From: Pseudonocardia autotrophica
GTDB taxonomy: Bacteria > Actinomycetota > Actinomycetes > Mycobacteriales > Pseudonocardiaceae
Direction of reading: 5' to 3'
DNA: 64,000 bases
Assembly (NCBI RefSeq): GCF_000717175.1
Contig: NZ_JNYD01000016.1
Span: 1 to 64,000 of the forward strand
Each line of letters starts with the position of its first letter. Positions within the stretch are counted from its first letter, which is position 1. Under the pieces are notes generated by a model. That model was not told the DNA's origin and did not search any database. It saw only the letters and a list, made by a program, of their open reading frames with translations. The translations under genes were made by a program, and so were the position numbers. This document shows, piece after piece, positions 9,002 through 16,214 of this stretch.

Positions 9002-9286
9002 GCCGCGATCGCGGCCAGCGCCCACCGCGTGGCCGCCGTGACGCCCTGGTACGGCTACCCGCGGCAGGACAAGAAGTCGGCGGCACGCGAGCCGATCTCG
9101 GCCCGAGTCGTGCCGCGGACGCTGGAGGCCGTCGGCGTCGACCGGGTGCCGACCATGGACCTGCACGCCGGGCAGCTACAGGGCTTCTTTCGGGTCCCGG
9201 TCGACCACCTGACGGCGCTGATGATGCTGGCCGACCACCTCACCGGGCCGGCGGGCCTGGCCGGGGAGGACCTGCGTCAGCGTGTG
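9002..9286 (+). pseudogene. Ribose-phosphate pyrophosphokinase (PRPP synthetase) internal fragment
   Basis: Translation in one frame gives [20 protein letters not shown], then [20 protein letters not shown] and [20 protein letters not shown]. This is the PRPP-synthetase core: the RQDKK region, the REPISAR segment and the DLHxxQxQGFF segment near the metal and ATP site. Roughly 80-90 residues are recognisable. The N-terminal quarter and everything after [15 protein letters not shown], including the PRPP-binding loop, are missing. It has no start and runs into the antisense of the TetR gene, so it is a relic. It follows ribokinase by 13 bases. Confidence 0.75.
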
Positions 9287-9837
9287 AGGGAGCGCAGCCG
9301 CTCGACGGACTCGCGCATCACGAGCGCCAGGTCCCGCTCCTCGGGTTCGGTGACCCACCGCTCGAAGGCCACCCGCAGGACGGCGACCCCCGCCTCGGCG
9401 GCCAGCCGCGCGTCCCCCTCGGCCACGCCGCGCCGGCGCAGCCCCTCGGTCAGGGCCGTCGCCAGCCTGGTCATCTTGATCAGCTCGCGCTCCTGCAGCT
9501 CGCCGTTGGCGACGATGACGAGGTGGCGCCGGCGGGAGAAGTCCCGGTTCCGGCCGAGGGTGCCCGCGGCGGCGTCGAGGGCCGCCCCGACCGCCTCCAT
9601 CGGCGACGCCGCCTCCGGGGCCCGGTCGAGCGCCTCGACCATGTGCTCCTCCAGCAGCTCCGAGCCGGCGAACAGCACCTCCCGCTTGTCGGCGAAGTGC
9701 CGGAAGAACGTGCGCGCCGTGAGGCCGGCGCGGGCGGCGATCTCGGCGACCGTGGTCTGCTCGAAGCCGCGCTCGACGTAGAGGTCGAGGGCGGCCTCGC
9801 GCAGGCGCCCGCTCGCGTTCGGCTCCCAGCGACCCAT
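9277..9837 (-). CDS. TetR-family transcriptional regulator of the adjacent epimerase gene
   Basis: A 186-aa regulator starting at ATG 9837 ([20 protein letters not shown]). The [30 protein letters not shown] sits at about residues 31-57. The C-terminal half ([20 protein letters not shown] and following) resembles the TetR C-terminal domain common in small actinobacterial regulators. It is divergent from the NAD-dependent epimerase gene at 9922, and the 84-base gap contains two copies of a 21-bp dyad. Autoregulation and repression of the epimerase are well supported by that arrangement. Confidence 0.88.
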   Translation of the reverse strand: MGRWEPNASGRLREAALDLYVERGFEQTTVAEIAARAGLTARTFFRHFADKREVLFAGSELLEEHMVEALDRAPEAASPMEAVGAALDAAAGTLGRNRDFSRRRHLVIVANGELQERELIKMTRLATALTEGLRRRGVAEGDARLAAEAGVAVLRVAFERWVTEPEERDLALVMRESVERLRSLTR

Positions 9838-9851
9838 CCGTGGGAGTCTAG

Positions 9852-9903
9852 TGATGACACTCGCTGACATCGAGGCGTAGGGTGATGTCACCAAGTGACA
9901 TCA
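9852..9903. promoter_or_regulatory. Double TetR operator between divergent genes
   Basis: The site at 9883-9903 is a perfect dyad: TGATGTCAC, three bases, then GTGACATCA. A second copy with the same 21-bp geometry lies at 9852-9872 (TGATGACAC, TCG, CTGACATCG) with a few mismatches. The two sites are 31 bp apart, three helical turns, on the same face of the helix. They fill the gap between the TetR gene (start 9837) and the epimerase gene (start 9922). Confidence 0.8.
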
Positions 9904-9921
9904 GAACTCGGGAGGGTTCCC

Positions 9922-10824
9922 ATGCGCGTCTTCGTCACCGGGGCGTCCGGCTGGATCGGCTCGGCCGCCGTCCGCGAGCTGCAGGGGGCGGGGCACCAGG
10001 TGCTCGGCCTGGCCCGCTCGGACTCCGCCGCGGCCGCCGTCGCCGCCCTGGGCGCCGAGGTGCACCGCGGTGGCCTCGACGACCTGGACGGCCTGCGGGC
10101 CGCCGCGGCCGGCTCCGACGGCGTCGTCCACCTCGCCTACCACCACGACTTCTCCCAGATGGCCGAGGCCGCGCGGATCGACCTCGCCGCGATCGAGGCG
10201 ATCGGCGGAGCTCTGGAGGGAACCGGCCGGCCCCTCGTCATCGCCTCGGGCGTCGCCGGCCTCGCGCCCGGCCGCGTCGCGACCGAGCGCGACGAGCCGG
10301 ACCCCGCCGCGCACCCCCGGACGGCCAACGCCACGGCCACGCTCGCACTCGCGGACCGCGGGGTGCGCTCGTCGGTCGTGCGCTTCGCCCCCACGGTCCA
10401 CGGCGCCGGCGACCACGGGTTCGTGGCCAGGCTGGTGGACATCGCCCGGACGCAGGGCGTCTCCGGCTACGTCGGCGACGGGACCAACCGGTGGCCCGCC
10501 GTGCACCGGCGCGACGCCGGCGTCCTCGTCCGCCTCGCGGTGGAGCAGGCCCGCGCGGGCTCGGTCCTGCACGGCGTGGCCGAGCAGGGGGTGCCCGCAC
10601 GGGCGATCGCCGAGGCCATCGGGCGCGGGCTCGACCTGCCCGTCGTGCCGGTGCCCGCCGAGCGGGCCACCGAGCACTTCGGCTGGCTCGGCGGCTTCTT
10701 CGCCCTCGACTGCCCGGCCTCGAACGAGCTGACGCGCACGGACCTCGGCTGGGAGCCGACGCACCCCGGTCTGCTCGACGACCTGGGGAAGGGGCACTAC
10801 TTCCGCAGCACGACGGCGGCCTGA
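9922..10824 (+). CDS. NAD(P)-dependent epimerase/dehydratase-type SDR
   Basis: A 300-aa extended-SDR protein. It begins MRVFVTGASGWIGSAAVRELQGAGH with the TGxxGxxG cofactor loop, followed by VVHLAYHHDFSQ (substrate-binding wall) and VRFAPTVHGAGDHGF. Ser and Gly replace the usual S..Y..K pattern around IASGVAGLAPG, so catalysis may differ from classical epimerases; many members of this group are NAD(P)H reductases. ATG 9922 follows GGGAGGG. Two operator dyads upstream point to control by the divergent TetR. The substrate is unknown. Confidence 0.82.
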   Translation: MRVFVTGASGWIGSAAVRELQGAGHQVLGLARSDSAAAAVAALGAEVHRGGLDDLDGLRAAAAGSDGVVHLAYHHDFSQMAEAARIDLAAIEAIGGALEGTGRPLVIASGVAGLAPGRVATERDEPDPAAHPRTANATATLALADRGVRSSVVRFAPTVHGAGDHGFVARLVDIARTQGVSGYVGDGTNRWPAVHRRDAGVLVRLAVEQARAGSVLHGVAEQGVPARAIAEAIGRGLDLPVVPVPAERATEHFGWLGGFFALDCPASNELTRTDLGWEPTHPGLLDDLGKGHYFRSTTAA

Positions 10825-10826
10825 CC

Positions 10827-10854
10827 GCGCGGCGGGTGGCACCGGCCGCCGCGC
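10827..10854. terminator. Stem-loop between convergent genes
   Basis: GCGCGGCGG (10827-10835) pairs with CCGCCGCGC (10846-10854) around a 10-base loop, immediately after the epimerase stop and before the stop of the leftward GH13 gene. There is no U-run, as is usual in high-GC actinomycetes. Confidence 0.5.
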
Positions 10855-10863
10855 ACGGGCGCG

Positions 10864-13128
10864 TCAGCGCGGGTCTTCGGGGACCTCCAGCAGCAGCGAG
10901 TGCCCCTGGTGCGGCTCGAGCTCCACGACGAAGGCCTGCAGGTCGTCGACGACGCCGCACTCCTTGTCGGTGAACATGTCGATGACCCGGCTGCCGGGCA
11001 CGAGGTGCTCGGAGCGCACGGTGCCGACCACGGCCTCGGCGGCGAAGTTCAGCACCGTGACGTGCATCCGGCGGCCGTCGTCCTCGCCCGGGTCGAGCTC
11101 GTGGACCAGCACGAGCATGCCGCGGTGCGAGACGTCCGGGATGTCGACCTGCCGCGCCACCGCGATCCCGTAGCGGGACCGGACGGCCAGGATCGCCTGC
11201 AGCTGCCGGGCGAAGCTGCGCTCGTCCTCCAGCTGCTCGGGCAGGGGACCGTAGAGCGAACGGCCGCGCGGCATCCCGGACGCGGACTTCACCGCTTGCG
11301 GGGCGGTGCCCATGAGGTCGTGCGCGGCGCGGTGGATCCAGCGGGTGTCGCCCTCGGCGATCAGCTCGGCGACCTCGTCGGCCGGCAGGGTGAGCATGCC
11401 CGTGAGGTCCCAGCCGGAGAGGGCGAAGACGCCCGGCTGCAGAGCGTTGTACATCGCCAGCAGCAGGTGCACCCGCATGATCTCGGGAACGTCCTCGTCC
11501 GTGATCGCGTCGAGCGAGGACAGCCCGAGCGTCGCGGCGATGACGGTCGCCGTGGTGCAGGCGATGCCGTTGGTCGTGAACACCCGGTTGTACGGCGCGG
11601 CGTCGCCGGTCAGAGCGGCGGTGAGGTCCGCGCGCACGCGCTCGGCGAGCTGCTCGCCGGTGAGCTGCTCGCCGGCGAACGGGTAGAGGTCGTCGCGGTG
11701 CCCCGTGGCCCAGTGCACGAGCTCGTAGGTCAGCTCGTCGTGGTTCTGCAGCGCGTGCACCAGCCCGGCGGGGTCGACCCCCAGCTCGAGCGAGGTCCGC
11801 TGGGTCAGCCGCAGGAACTCGGTGTCGCCGGTGACCAGCGCGTGGTGGTAGGCGGGGCGGTTGACGAAGTCGTAGGACAGGTCCGGGCCGGCCTCGGAGG
11901 TGGCGCGGATGTCGTCGATCGTCAGGTTCAGCTCCTGGAAGGTGAACCCGCCCAGCTTGCGCACCATGCTGGCGATGAGGTGGTTGGCCGCGGACGAGAG
12001 CGGGTGCCCCTCGGACCAGGCCGGCATGCCCTCGGCACTCTTCTCGACGCCGAGGAAGCCGTTGGCGTCGAGCCGCAGCGCGCCGGAGCCGAGGTCGGCC
12101 AGCGAGTGCACGGCGTCGCCGATGACCAGCCGCATGCCGGCGAAGGACGGATCGAGCCAGTTGATCGAGGGCTGCCCGTCCTTGAAGTAGTGCAGGTACA
12201 CCCACCGCCGGGCCACGCCGTCGACGCCGACCACCGGTTTGGTCGCGCTCCAGTTCGTCTCCTTGACGCCCGGGGCGTAGAAGATCACCCGCTGCAGCCG
12301 GCCGATGATGTACCCGGCCTTCTCCAGGGCCTCTTCGGTGGGCACGTCGAGATTCACCGAGTCGCGGCCCGGCGGCACCTCGGGCAGGAGGTTCCAGTCC
12401 TCCTCCTCGATCTCCACCATGTGGTAGATGCCGGGGTAGTCGGCGTACTTCATCTCGGCGAGCCGGAAGTCCGCGCCCTTGCCGGTGTGACCGGGCACGA
12501 TGTCGTCGATGATCGTGCCGCCGGACCACGTGGCCATGCCGCACATCGCGCGGAACTCGGCCTCGGTGCCGAAGGCGGGGTCGATCTCCGTGCCGATCCG
12601 GTCGAAGTGGCCGTCGACACTGGACGTGTACTGCCAGCCCGAGATGCCGCCCGCGCGCTTGACCGGTCCGGTGTGGATCGCCTCGATGCCGATCGTGCAG
12701 AAGGCGTTCCAGAGCGCCTCGTCGCCCAACGAGGCCAGGAAGGACTGCCCGGGCCGGGTGATCAGCGAGATCGGGTAGGCCGTGAACCACACCGACGCGG
12801 ACTCGACGGCCTGGCGCGGGCCGGGGTCGGCGAAGGGGTTCTGCCACATCGTGCCCTGGCCGGAGAACTGCCGGGCGATCTCGTTGGAGTCGGCAAGCAT
12901 CGACTGGCTGAGCAGCCAGGAGACGTAGGCGGGGTTCTCCCCGGTCGCCGCGCCGTCCTTCGCCACCGAGCGCCGGACGACGGGCGACTTGGCCCGGGCG
13001 CGATGGCGGAGGGTCCGTGGGCGCGCCGGATGGAGGTGTTCCGCGTACGTGATCTCACTGGGCTCGTGGGGCTGCTGCTCCGCACCGTCCCCGGCCTGTC
13101 CCTCGGACAGCGCTGCGTCGTCTGACAT
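10864..13128 (-). CDS. GH13 family glycoside hydrolase, trehalose-synthase/maltosyltransferase-like
   Basis: A 754-aa (beta/alpha)8 alpha-amylase-superfamily protein. [12 protein letters not shown] holds the catalytic nucleophile Asp (residue about 354), [12 protein letters not shown] the likely acid/base Glu, and [12 protein letters not shown] the conserved third Asp (about 464). The C-terminal 100 residues are a beta-sandwich-like domain ([15 protein letters not shown]). The overall pattern fits trehalose-synthase-like enzymes that rearrange maltose or alpha-glucans, a pathway common in actinomycetes. The first 60 residues are an unusual polar extension. The gene stands alone; no glg or tre genes are adjacent, so the exact reaction is uncertain. 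Confidence 0.8.
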   Translation of the reverse strand: MSDDAALSEGQAGDGAEQQPHEPSEITYAEHLHPARPRTLRHRARAKSPVVRRSVAKDGAATGENPAYVSWLLSQSMLADSNEIARQFSGQGTMWQNPFADPGPRQAVESASVWFTAYPISLITRPGQSFLASLGDEALWNAFCTIGIEAIHTGPVKRAGGISGWQYTSSVDGHFDRIGTEIDPAFGTEAEFRAMCGMATWSGGTIIDDIVPGHTGKGADFRLAEMKYADYPGIYHMVEIEEEDWNLLPEVPPGRDSVNLDVPTEEALEKAGYIIGRLQRVIFYAPGVKETNWSATKPVVGVDGVARRWVYLHYFKDGQPSINWLDPSFAGMRLVIGDAVHSLADLGSGALRLDANGFLGVEKSAEGMPAWSEGHPLSSAANHLIASMVRKLGGFTFQELNLTIDDIRATSEAGPDLSYDFVNRPAYHHALVTGDTEFLRLTQRTSLELGVDPAGLVHALQNHDELTYELVHWATGHRDDLYPFAGEQLTGEQLAERVRADLTAALTGDAAPYNRVFTTNGIACTTATVIAATLGLSSLDAITDEDVPEIMRVHLLLAMYNALQPGVFALSGWDLTGMLTLPADEVAELIAEGDTRWIHRAAHDLMGTAPQAVKSASGMPRGRSLYGPLPEQLEDERSFARQLQAILAVRSRYGIAVARQVDIPDVSHRGMLVLVHELDPGEDDGRRMHVTVLNFAAEAVVGTVRSEHLVPGSRVIDMFTDKECGVVDDLQAFVVELEPHQGHSLLLEVPEDPR

Positions 13129-13295
13129 CTACTCTCCGTGCTCGCCGCGACCCGGTCGTCGCCCGGGGTGGGTGTACCACCCAACCCTGCGGGGAAACGA
13201 CGGTGACGCGCCGACGGTGCGCCCGTCCACCCGACCGCACAGGCCGAGCGGTGCGCCCCGCCGCCCGGCGACGGGGCCACCCTGTGGCGGGCTGA

Positions 13296-14789
13296 TCAGT
13301 GCCCGCAGGCCGCCCCGCCCGGCCAGGCCACGGCGCCCAGCCGCAGCGGGTCGAGGTCGCGCGGGTCCGGGGTCGGGGTCCACCGGCCGTCGACCTCCCG
13401 GTAGTCCCACTTCGGACCCGCGGTGGCGACCGTGCGGACGGCCTCGACCAGCCGGTCGACGTCCTCCTCGGACGTGCTCAGGCCGAGGCTGACGCGCACC
13501 GCGTCGGCGCCGCCGGCGAGGCGGGCGAGCAGCGGGTGGGCGCAGAAGCGCCCGTCGCGCACCCCGATGCCGTGCTCGGCGGACAGCGCCGCGGCGACGA
13601 GCCCGGCCGGGACGTCGGTGACGGTGAACGAGGCCACCGCGACCCGGTCCGGCGCGTCCGCCCAGATGCGCAGGGGACGGACGCCGGCGATCCCGGACAG
13701 CCCGCTGACCAGGCGCGCGAGCAGGGCGCGCTCGTGGGCGGGGGCGATCTCGTCGATCACCGGGTCCAGCGCGCGGCAGGCGGCGGCGAGGGCGGCGGCA
13801 CCGAGGACGTTCGGCGTGCCGGCCTCGTGCCGGTGCGGCGCCGGGGCCCAGCTGACCTCGGCGGTGCGGTCCTCGACGCCGACCGACCGGACCGCGCCGC
13901 CGCCGGCGAGGTACGGGGCGGCGACGTCGAGCCAGTCCCGCCGCCCGATCAACGCGCCGGCGCCGTAGGGGGCGTAGAGCTTATGCCCGGACAGCACCAC
14001 GTAGTCCACGCCGGACGCCGCGATGTCGACCCGGCGGTGCGGGGCGAGCTGGGCGGCGTCGAGCACCACCCGGGTGCCGGCGGCGCGCGCGATCGCGCAG
14101 ATCTCGTCGAGCGGCAGGATCTCGCCGGTGACGTTGGAGGCGCCGGTGATCGCCAGCAGGGCGGTCCGCTCGGCGGTCAGCGCGTCCCGGAGGAGATCGA
14201 GCGTCTCGCCGACGGTGTCCGGCGCCCGCAGCACGCGGTGGTCGGTGCCGCGCCAGGCGAGCAGCGTGGCGTGGTGCTCGACGTCGAGGCACAGCGTGGA
14301 GCCGGGGACCGCGCCGGCGAGCAGGTTGAGCGCGTCCGTGGTGTTGCGGGTGAACACGACGACGTCGTCGGCGCGCGCCCCGACGAACCGGGCCACCGTG
14401 TCCCGGGCGCCCTCGAGGACCGAGGTGCAGACCTGCGAGGCGTAGCCGGCGCCGCGGTGCACGCTCGAGTAGTAGGGGAGGAGCTCGGCGACGTGGTCGG
14501 CGACCGCCCGCAGCGCGGGGGCGCTCGCGGCGAGGTCGAGGTTCGCGTACGGCACGGTGCGGCCGTCGACCAGCGGGACCGGGAGCCCGGTGCCGACGAG
14601 CTCGGGCAGGGGCGTCGCCGCCGGGGCCGTGGTGGGGGCGGTGGTCGGGGTCGTCGCGGCGGTCGCGGTGCGCGTGGGCTCCTCGGCGGCCGTGCAGCCC
14701 GGGGCCTCGGTGCAGAGCGGCGCCGAGCCGACGTGAGTGCCGACCTGAGTGCTGACCTGGGTGTCGACCTGGGTGCGGACGTCGGACAT
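13296..14789 (-). CDS. Class V aminotransferase, cysteine desulfurase/selenocysteine lyase-like, under SAM-IV control
   Basis: ATG 14789 has a GGAGGATC ribosome site. The 497-aa product carries a PLP-binding Lys at about 270 in VLSGHKLYAPYG, the motif VVLDAAQLAPH with the cofactor Asp, and VRVSLGLSTSEEDVDRL near the end. Fold-type I members of this class split cysteine, selenocysteine or kynurenine. The N-terminal 75 residues are unusual: a TQVD/TQVS/TQVG repeat followed by CTEAPGC and a Thr/Ala/Pro-rich linker. A SAM-IV riboswitch upstream places the gene in methionine/cysteine metabolism. The extra N-terminal cysteines might bind metal or accept sulfur, but this is speculative. Confidence 0.85.
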   Translation of the reverse strand: MSDVRTQVDTQVSTQVGTHVGSAPLCTEAPGCTAAEEPTRTATAATTPTTAPTTAPAATPLPELVGTGLPVPLVDGRTVPYANLDLAASAPALRAVADHVAELLPYYSSVHRGAGYASQVCTSVLEGARDTVARFVGARADDVVVFTRNTTDALNLLAGAVPGSTLCLDVEHHATLLAWRGTDHRVLRAPDTVGETLDLLRDALTAERTALLAITGASNVTGEILPLDEICAIARAAGTRVVLDAAQLAPHRRVDIAASGVDYVVLSGHKLYAPYGAGALIGRRDWLDVAAPYLAGGGAVRSVGVEDRTAEVSWAPAPHRHEAGTPNVLGAAALAAACRALDPVIDEIAPAHERALLARLVSGLSGIAGVRPLRIWADAPDRVAVASFTVTDVPAGLVAAALSAEHGIGVRDGRFCAHPLLARLAGGADAVRVSLGLSTSEEDVDRLVEAVRTVATAGPKWDYREVDGRWTPTPDPRDLDPLRLGAVAWPGGAACGH

Positions 14790-14845
14790 CGTGGATCCTC
14801 CCGGATCACTCTGGACCCGGTGCGGCACGAGGTACCGGACGGAAG

Positions 14846-14962
14846 GGTCCGCGCTTGCCGGCCGCGGGTCCGCGGCGGCCCGGTCGTCACCCGGAGCACC
14901 CCACCGCGGAGGAGGGTTGCCGGCCAGCGAGCCGGGGCTTGGCGCTGGCGCTCTTGACCTGA
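14846..14962 (-). promoter_or_regulatory. SAM-IV riboswitch
   Basis: Read leftward, the RNA begins GGTCAAGAGCGCCAGCG, continues CAAGCCCCGGCTCGCTGG, CCGGCAACCCTCC and CGCGGTGGGGTGC, and closes with GGGTGACGACC, pairing GGTC (14959-14956) with GACC (14885-14882) as P1. A GC-rich stem (CCGCGG..CCGCGG) and GGCAAGCGC follow, as in the pseudoknotted 3' part of SAM-IV. This matches the SAM-IV pattern known from Actinobacteria. When SAM is abundant it should reduce expression of the aminotransferase gene, whose start lies about 55 bases downstream. Confidence 0.9.
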
Positions 14963-14967
14963 CGACG

Positions 14968-14997
14968 ACGGTAGGTGCCGATCCGCGGAACGGTCAA
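14968..14997 (-). promoter_or_regulatory. Promoter of the SAM-IV transcript
   Basis: On the minus strand TTGACC (14997-14992) and TACCGT (14973-14968) are separated by 18 bases. A start point about seven bases after the -10 falls at about 14961, exactly where the riboswitch begins. Confidence 0.65.
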
Positions 14998-15445
14998 GTG
15001 TGATCCGGCCCGCGGAAACCGCCGCCGGATTGACCGGACATTGCGGCCGCACGCGTTCCAGATCGGCATCGAATGTCCGATCTTCGGGCGGCCCGGCCCA
15101 TTTCCCTCGCATTTCCGTCCCGTTTTTCCCGAGCCGGGACCGATGGTCACTCTGCGTGCATGGCCGCCGGGAGAGGCGTCGTCACCCGGTCGGGGAGGGC
15201 GTCGGAGAATGGCCAGGTCGAGCCGCTGACTCGTGATCGGTTCCCGGCCAGGCCGACACGATCGCGTGAACAATCCGGCCCGCGTCACACGTCGCCATGG
15301 ACCCGTTCCGGCGCCGATGAACCGCCGAAACGAGTGACCTGAGCCACGAAAAAGGGTCCGAAATGGGTCCGGAACGGCCGTGGGACGACCCTCTGTCCGA
15401 CCCCGGTGATCTCCACTGCTCCGTCCGGATGACACAGTTCCGGCC
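14998..15445. other. Intergenic region between divergent sulfur units
   Basis: About 450 bases lie between the SAM-IV promoter and the leader peptide. The composition is less GC-skewed than coding DNA and I find no open frame with a ribosome site. It should hold the rightward promoter of the leader-peptide transcript, but I could not pick a convincing -35/-10 pair. Confidence 0.5.
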
Positions 15446-15532
15446 ATGCGCCTCACCGACCGCTTCGCCTATCGACGTCACGTCGATCTGCGTCGCGTGG
15501 CGAGCGCGCTGTGTAGCGCGACGGTGAGCTGA
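15446..15532 (+). CDS. 28-aa RRHVDL-type leader peptide (cysteine-containing)
   Basis: ATG CGC CTC ... TGA encodes a 28-residue peptide containing YRRHVDLRRVASALC followed by SATVS. The RRHVDLxRxxSAxC core is the hallmark of short actinobacterial leader peptides found before sulfur-metabolism genes. A Cys codon near the end could stall ribosomes when charged tRNA-Cys is scarce, giving attenuation; that mechanism is inferred. A perfect hairpin starts one base after the stop codon, and the next genes encode sulfur-related proteins. No clear Shine-Dalgarno site precedes it, so translation may be leaderless. Confidence 0.82.
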   Translation: MRLTDRFAYRRHVDLRRVASALCSATVS

Positions 15533-15553
15533 GGCCCGGGCCCGTCCCGGGCC
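15533..15553 (+). promoter_or_regulatory. Hairpin directly after the leader peptide (candidate attenuator)
   Basis: GGCCCGGG (15533-15540) and CCCGGGCC (15546-15553) form a perfect 8-bp stem with a 5-base loop, starting at the base after the leader stop codon. A ribosome at the stop codon would cover the left arm, so the fold depends on translation of the leader. It lacks a U-run. Confidence 0.55.
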
Positions 15554-15865
15554 ACCGCCTCGCCGACCCTCGCTCCGGCGCACCGCCCGTCCCCGCCCGC
15601 CCGGCTCCGTCCGGTCCCCGGCGGCCGTCGTCCCCCGACACGGCCGTCGCGCGGCGCGGGTGCCGCCCATCGGGCCGCCGGACCGGGCCCTGTCGGGCCG
15701 ACCTCGTCGACCCGACCCGGCCCCTCCGTCGGACGGTGCACCAGGCCGTGCCCACCGCCGCCCGCCCCACCGTCGCAGGTCCGTCCACATCGGACCTATC
15801 GGCAGGTCCCGGGTGCCGGTCCGCCGCCGTCCGCTCCCCAGACGAGAAGAAGTGGAGACACTGTC
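15554..15865 (+). other. Long C-rich untranslated leader before the sulfur operon
   Basis: These roughly 310 bases are strongly C/G biased on the + strand (runs such as CCGCCCGCCCCACC) and contain no supported gene. The stretch ends in AGTGGAG, the ribosome site of the gene at 15866. C-rich, G-poor leader RNA is the typical setting for Rho-dependent termination, which would complete a leader-peptide attenuator. This is inference from composition. Confidence 0.4.
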
Positions 15866-16207
15866 GTGCCGCGACACCGATACCGACCACCACGGTCGGC
15901 ACTGACCCGGCTCGCCGGGGCCGCGACCCTGGCGGGCGCCGCCGTGGTCGGCCTCACCGGGCCGGCCCAGGCCGCCACGCCGGACCTGGTGCCGGACCTC
16001 GCGCCGCTGCTCACGGCCCACGACGACCCCGCTGACGGTGCCGAGCCGGCCCCCGCGCCGGAGGCCCCGTACGTGGAGCCGTCGTCCACGGCGTTCGATC
16101 AGGGCGACCTGCTCAACCAGGGCCGCGACCTCGCCCCCGCCGGCGTCCCGATCGCCGGTCTGACCCAGTCGGCCGTGGGCGCGCCCAGCCGACTCCTGCC
16201 GAGCTGA
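15866..16207 (+). CDS. Small exported protein of unknown function, first gene of the sulfur operon
   Basis: A 113-aa protein starting with GTG after AGTGGAG. It has an Arg-rich N-region, a hydrophobic core (AGAATLAGAAVVGLTG) and an AxA-like cleavage site (PAQA|ATP). The mature part is about 75 residues, acidic then Pro/Ala-rich, with no Cys, and ends GLTQSAVGAPSRLLPS. I do not recognise the family. It lies eight bases upstream of the SBP56-like gene. A second small exported protein closes the operon at 21588, so the two bracket the set. Confidence 0.75.
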   Translation: MPRHRYRPPRSALTRLAGAATLAGAAVVGLTGPAQAATPDLVPDLAPLLTAHDDPADGAEPAPAPEAPYVEPSSTAFDQGDLLNQGRDLAPAGVPIAGLTQSAVGAPSRLLPS

Positions 16208-16214
16208 GGCCGGG

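Noticed and set aside
10900..13125. Long + strand reading frame opposite the GH13 gene
   Set aside because: It mirrors the real gene in GC-rich DNA; the product is His/Val/Gly-biased with no domain, while the minus strand has a full catalytic set.
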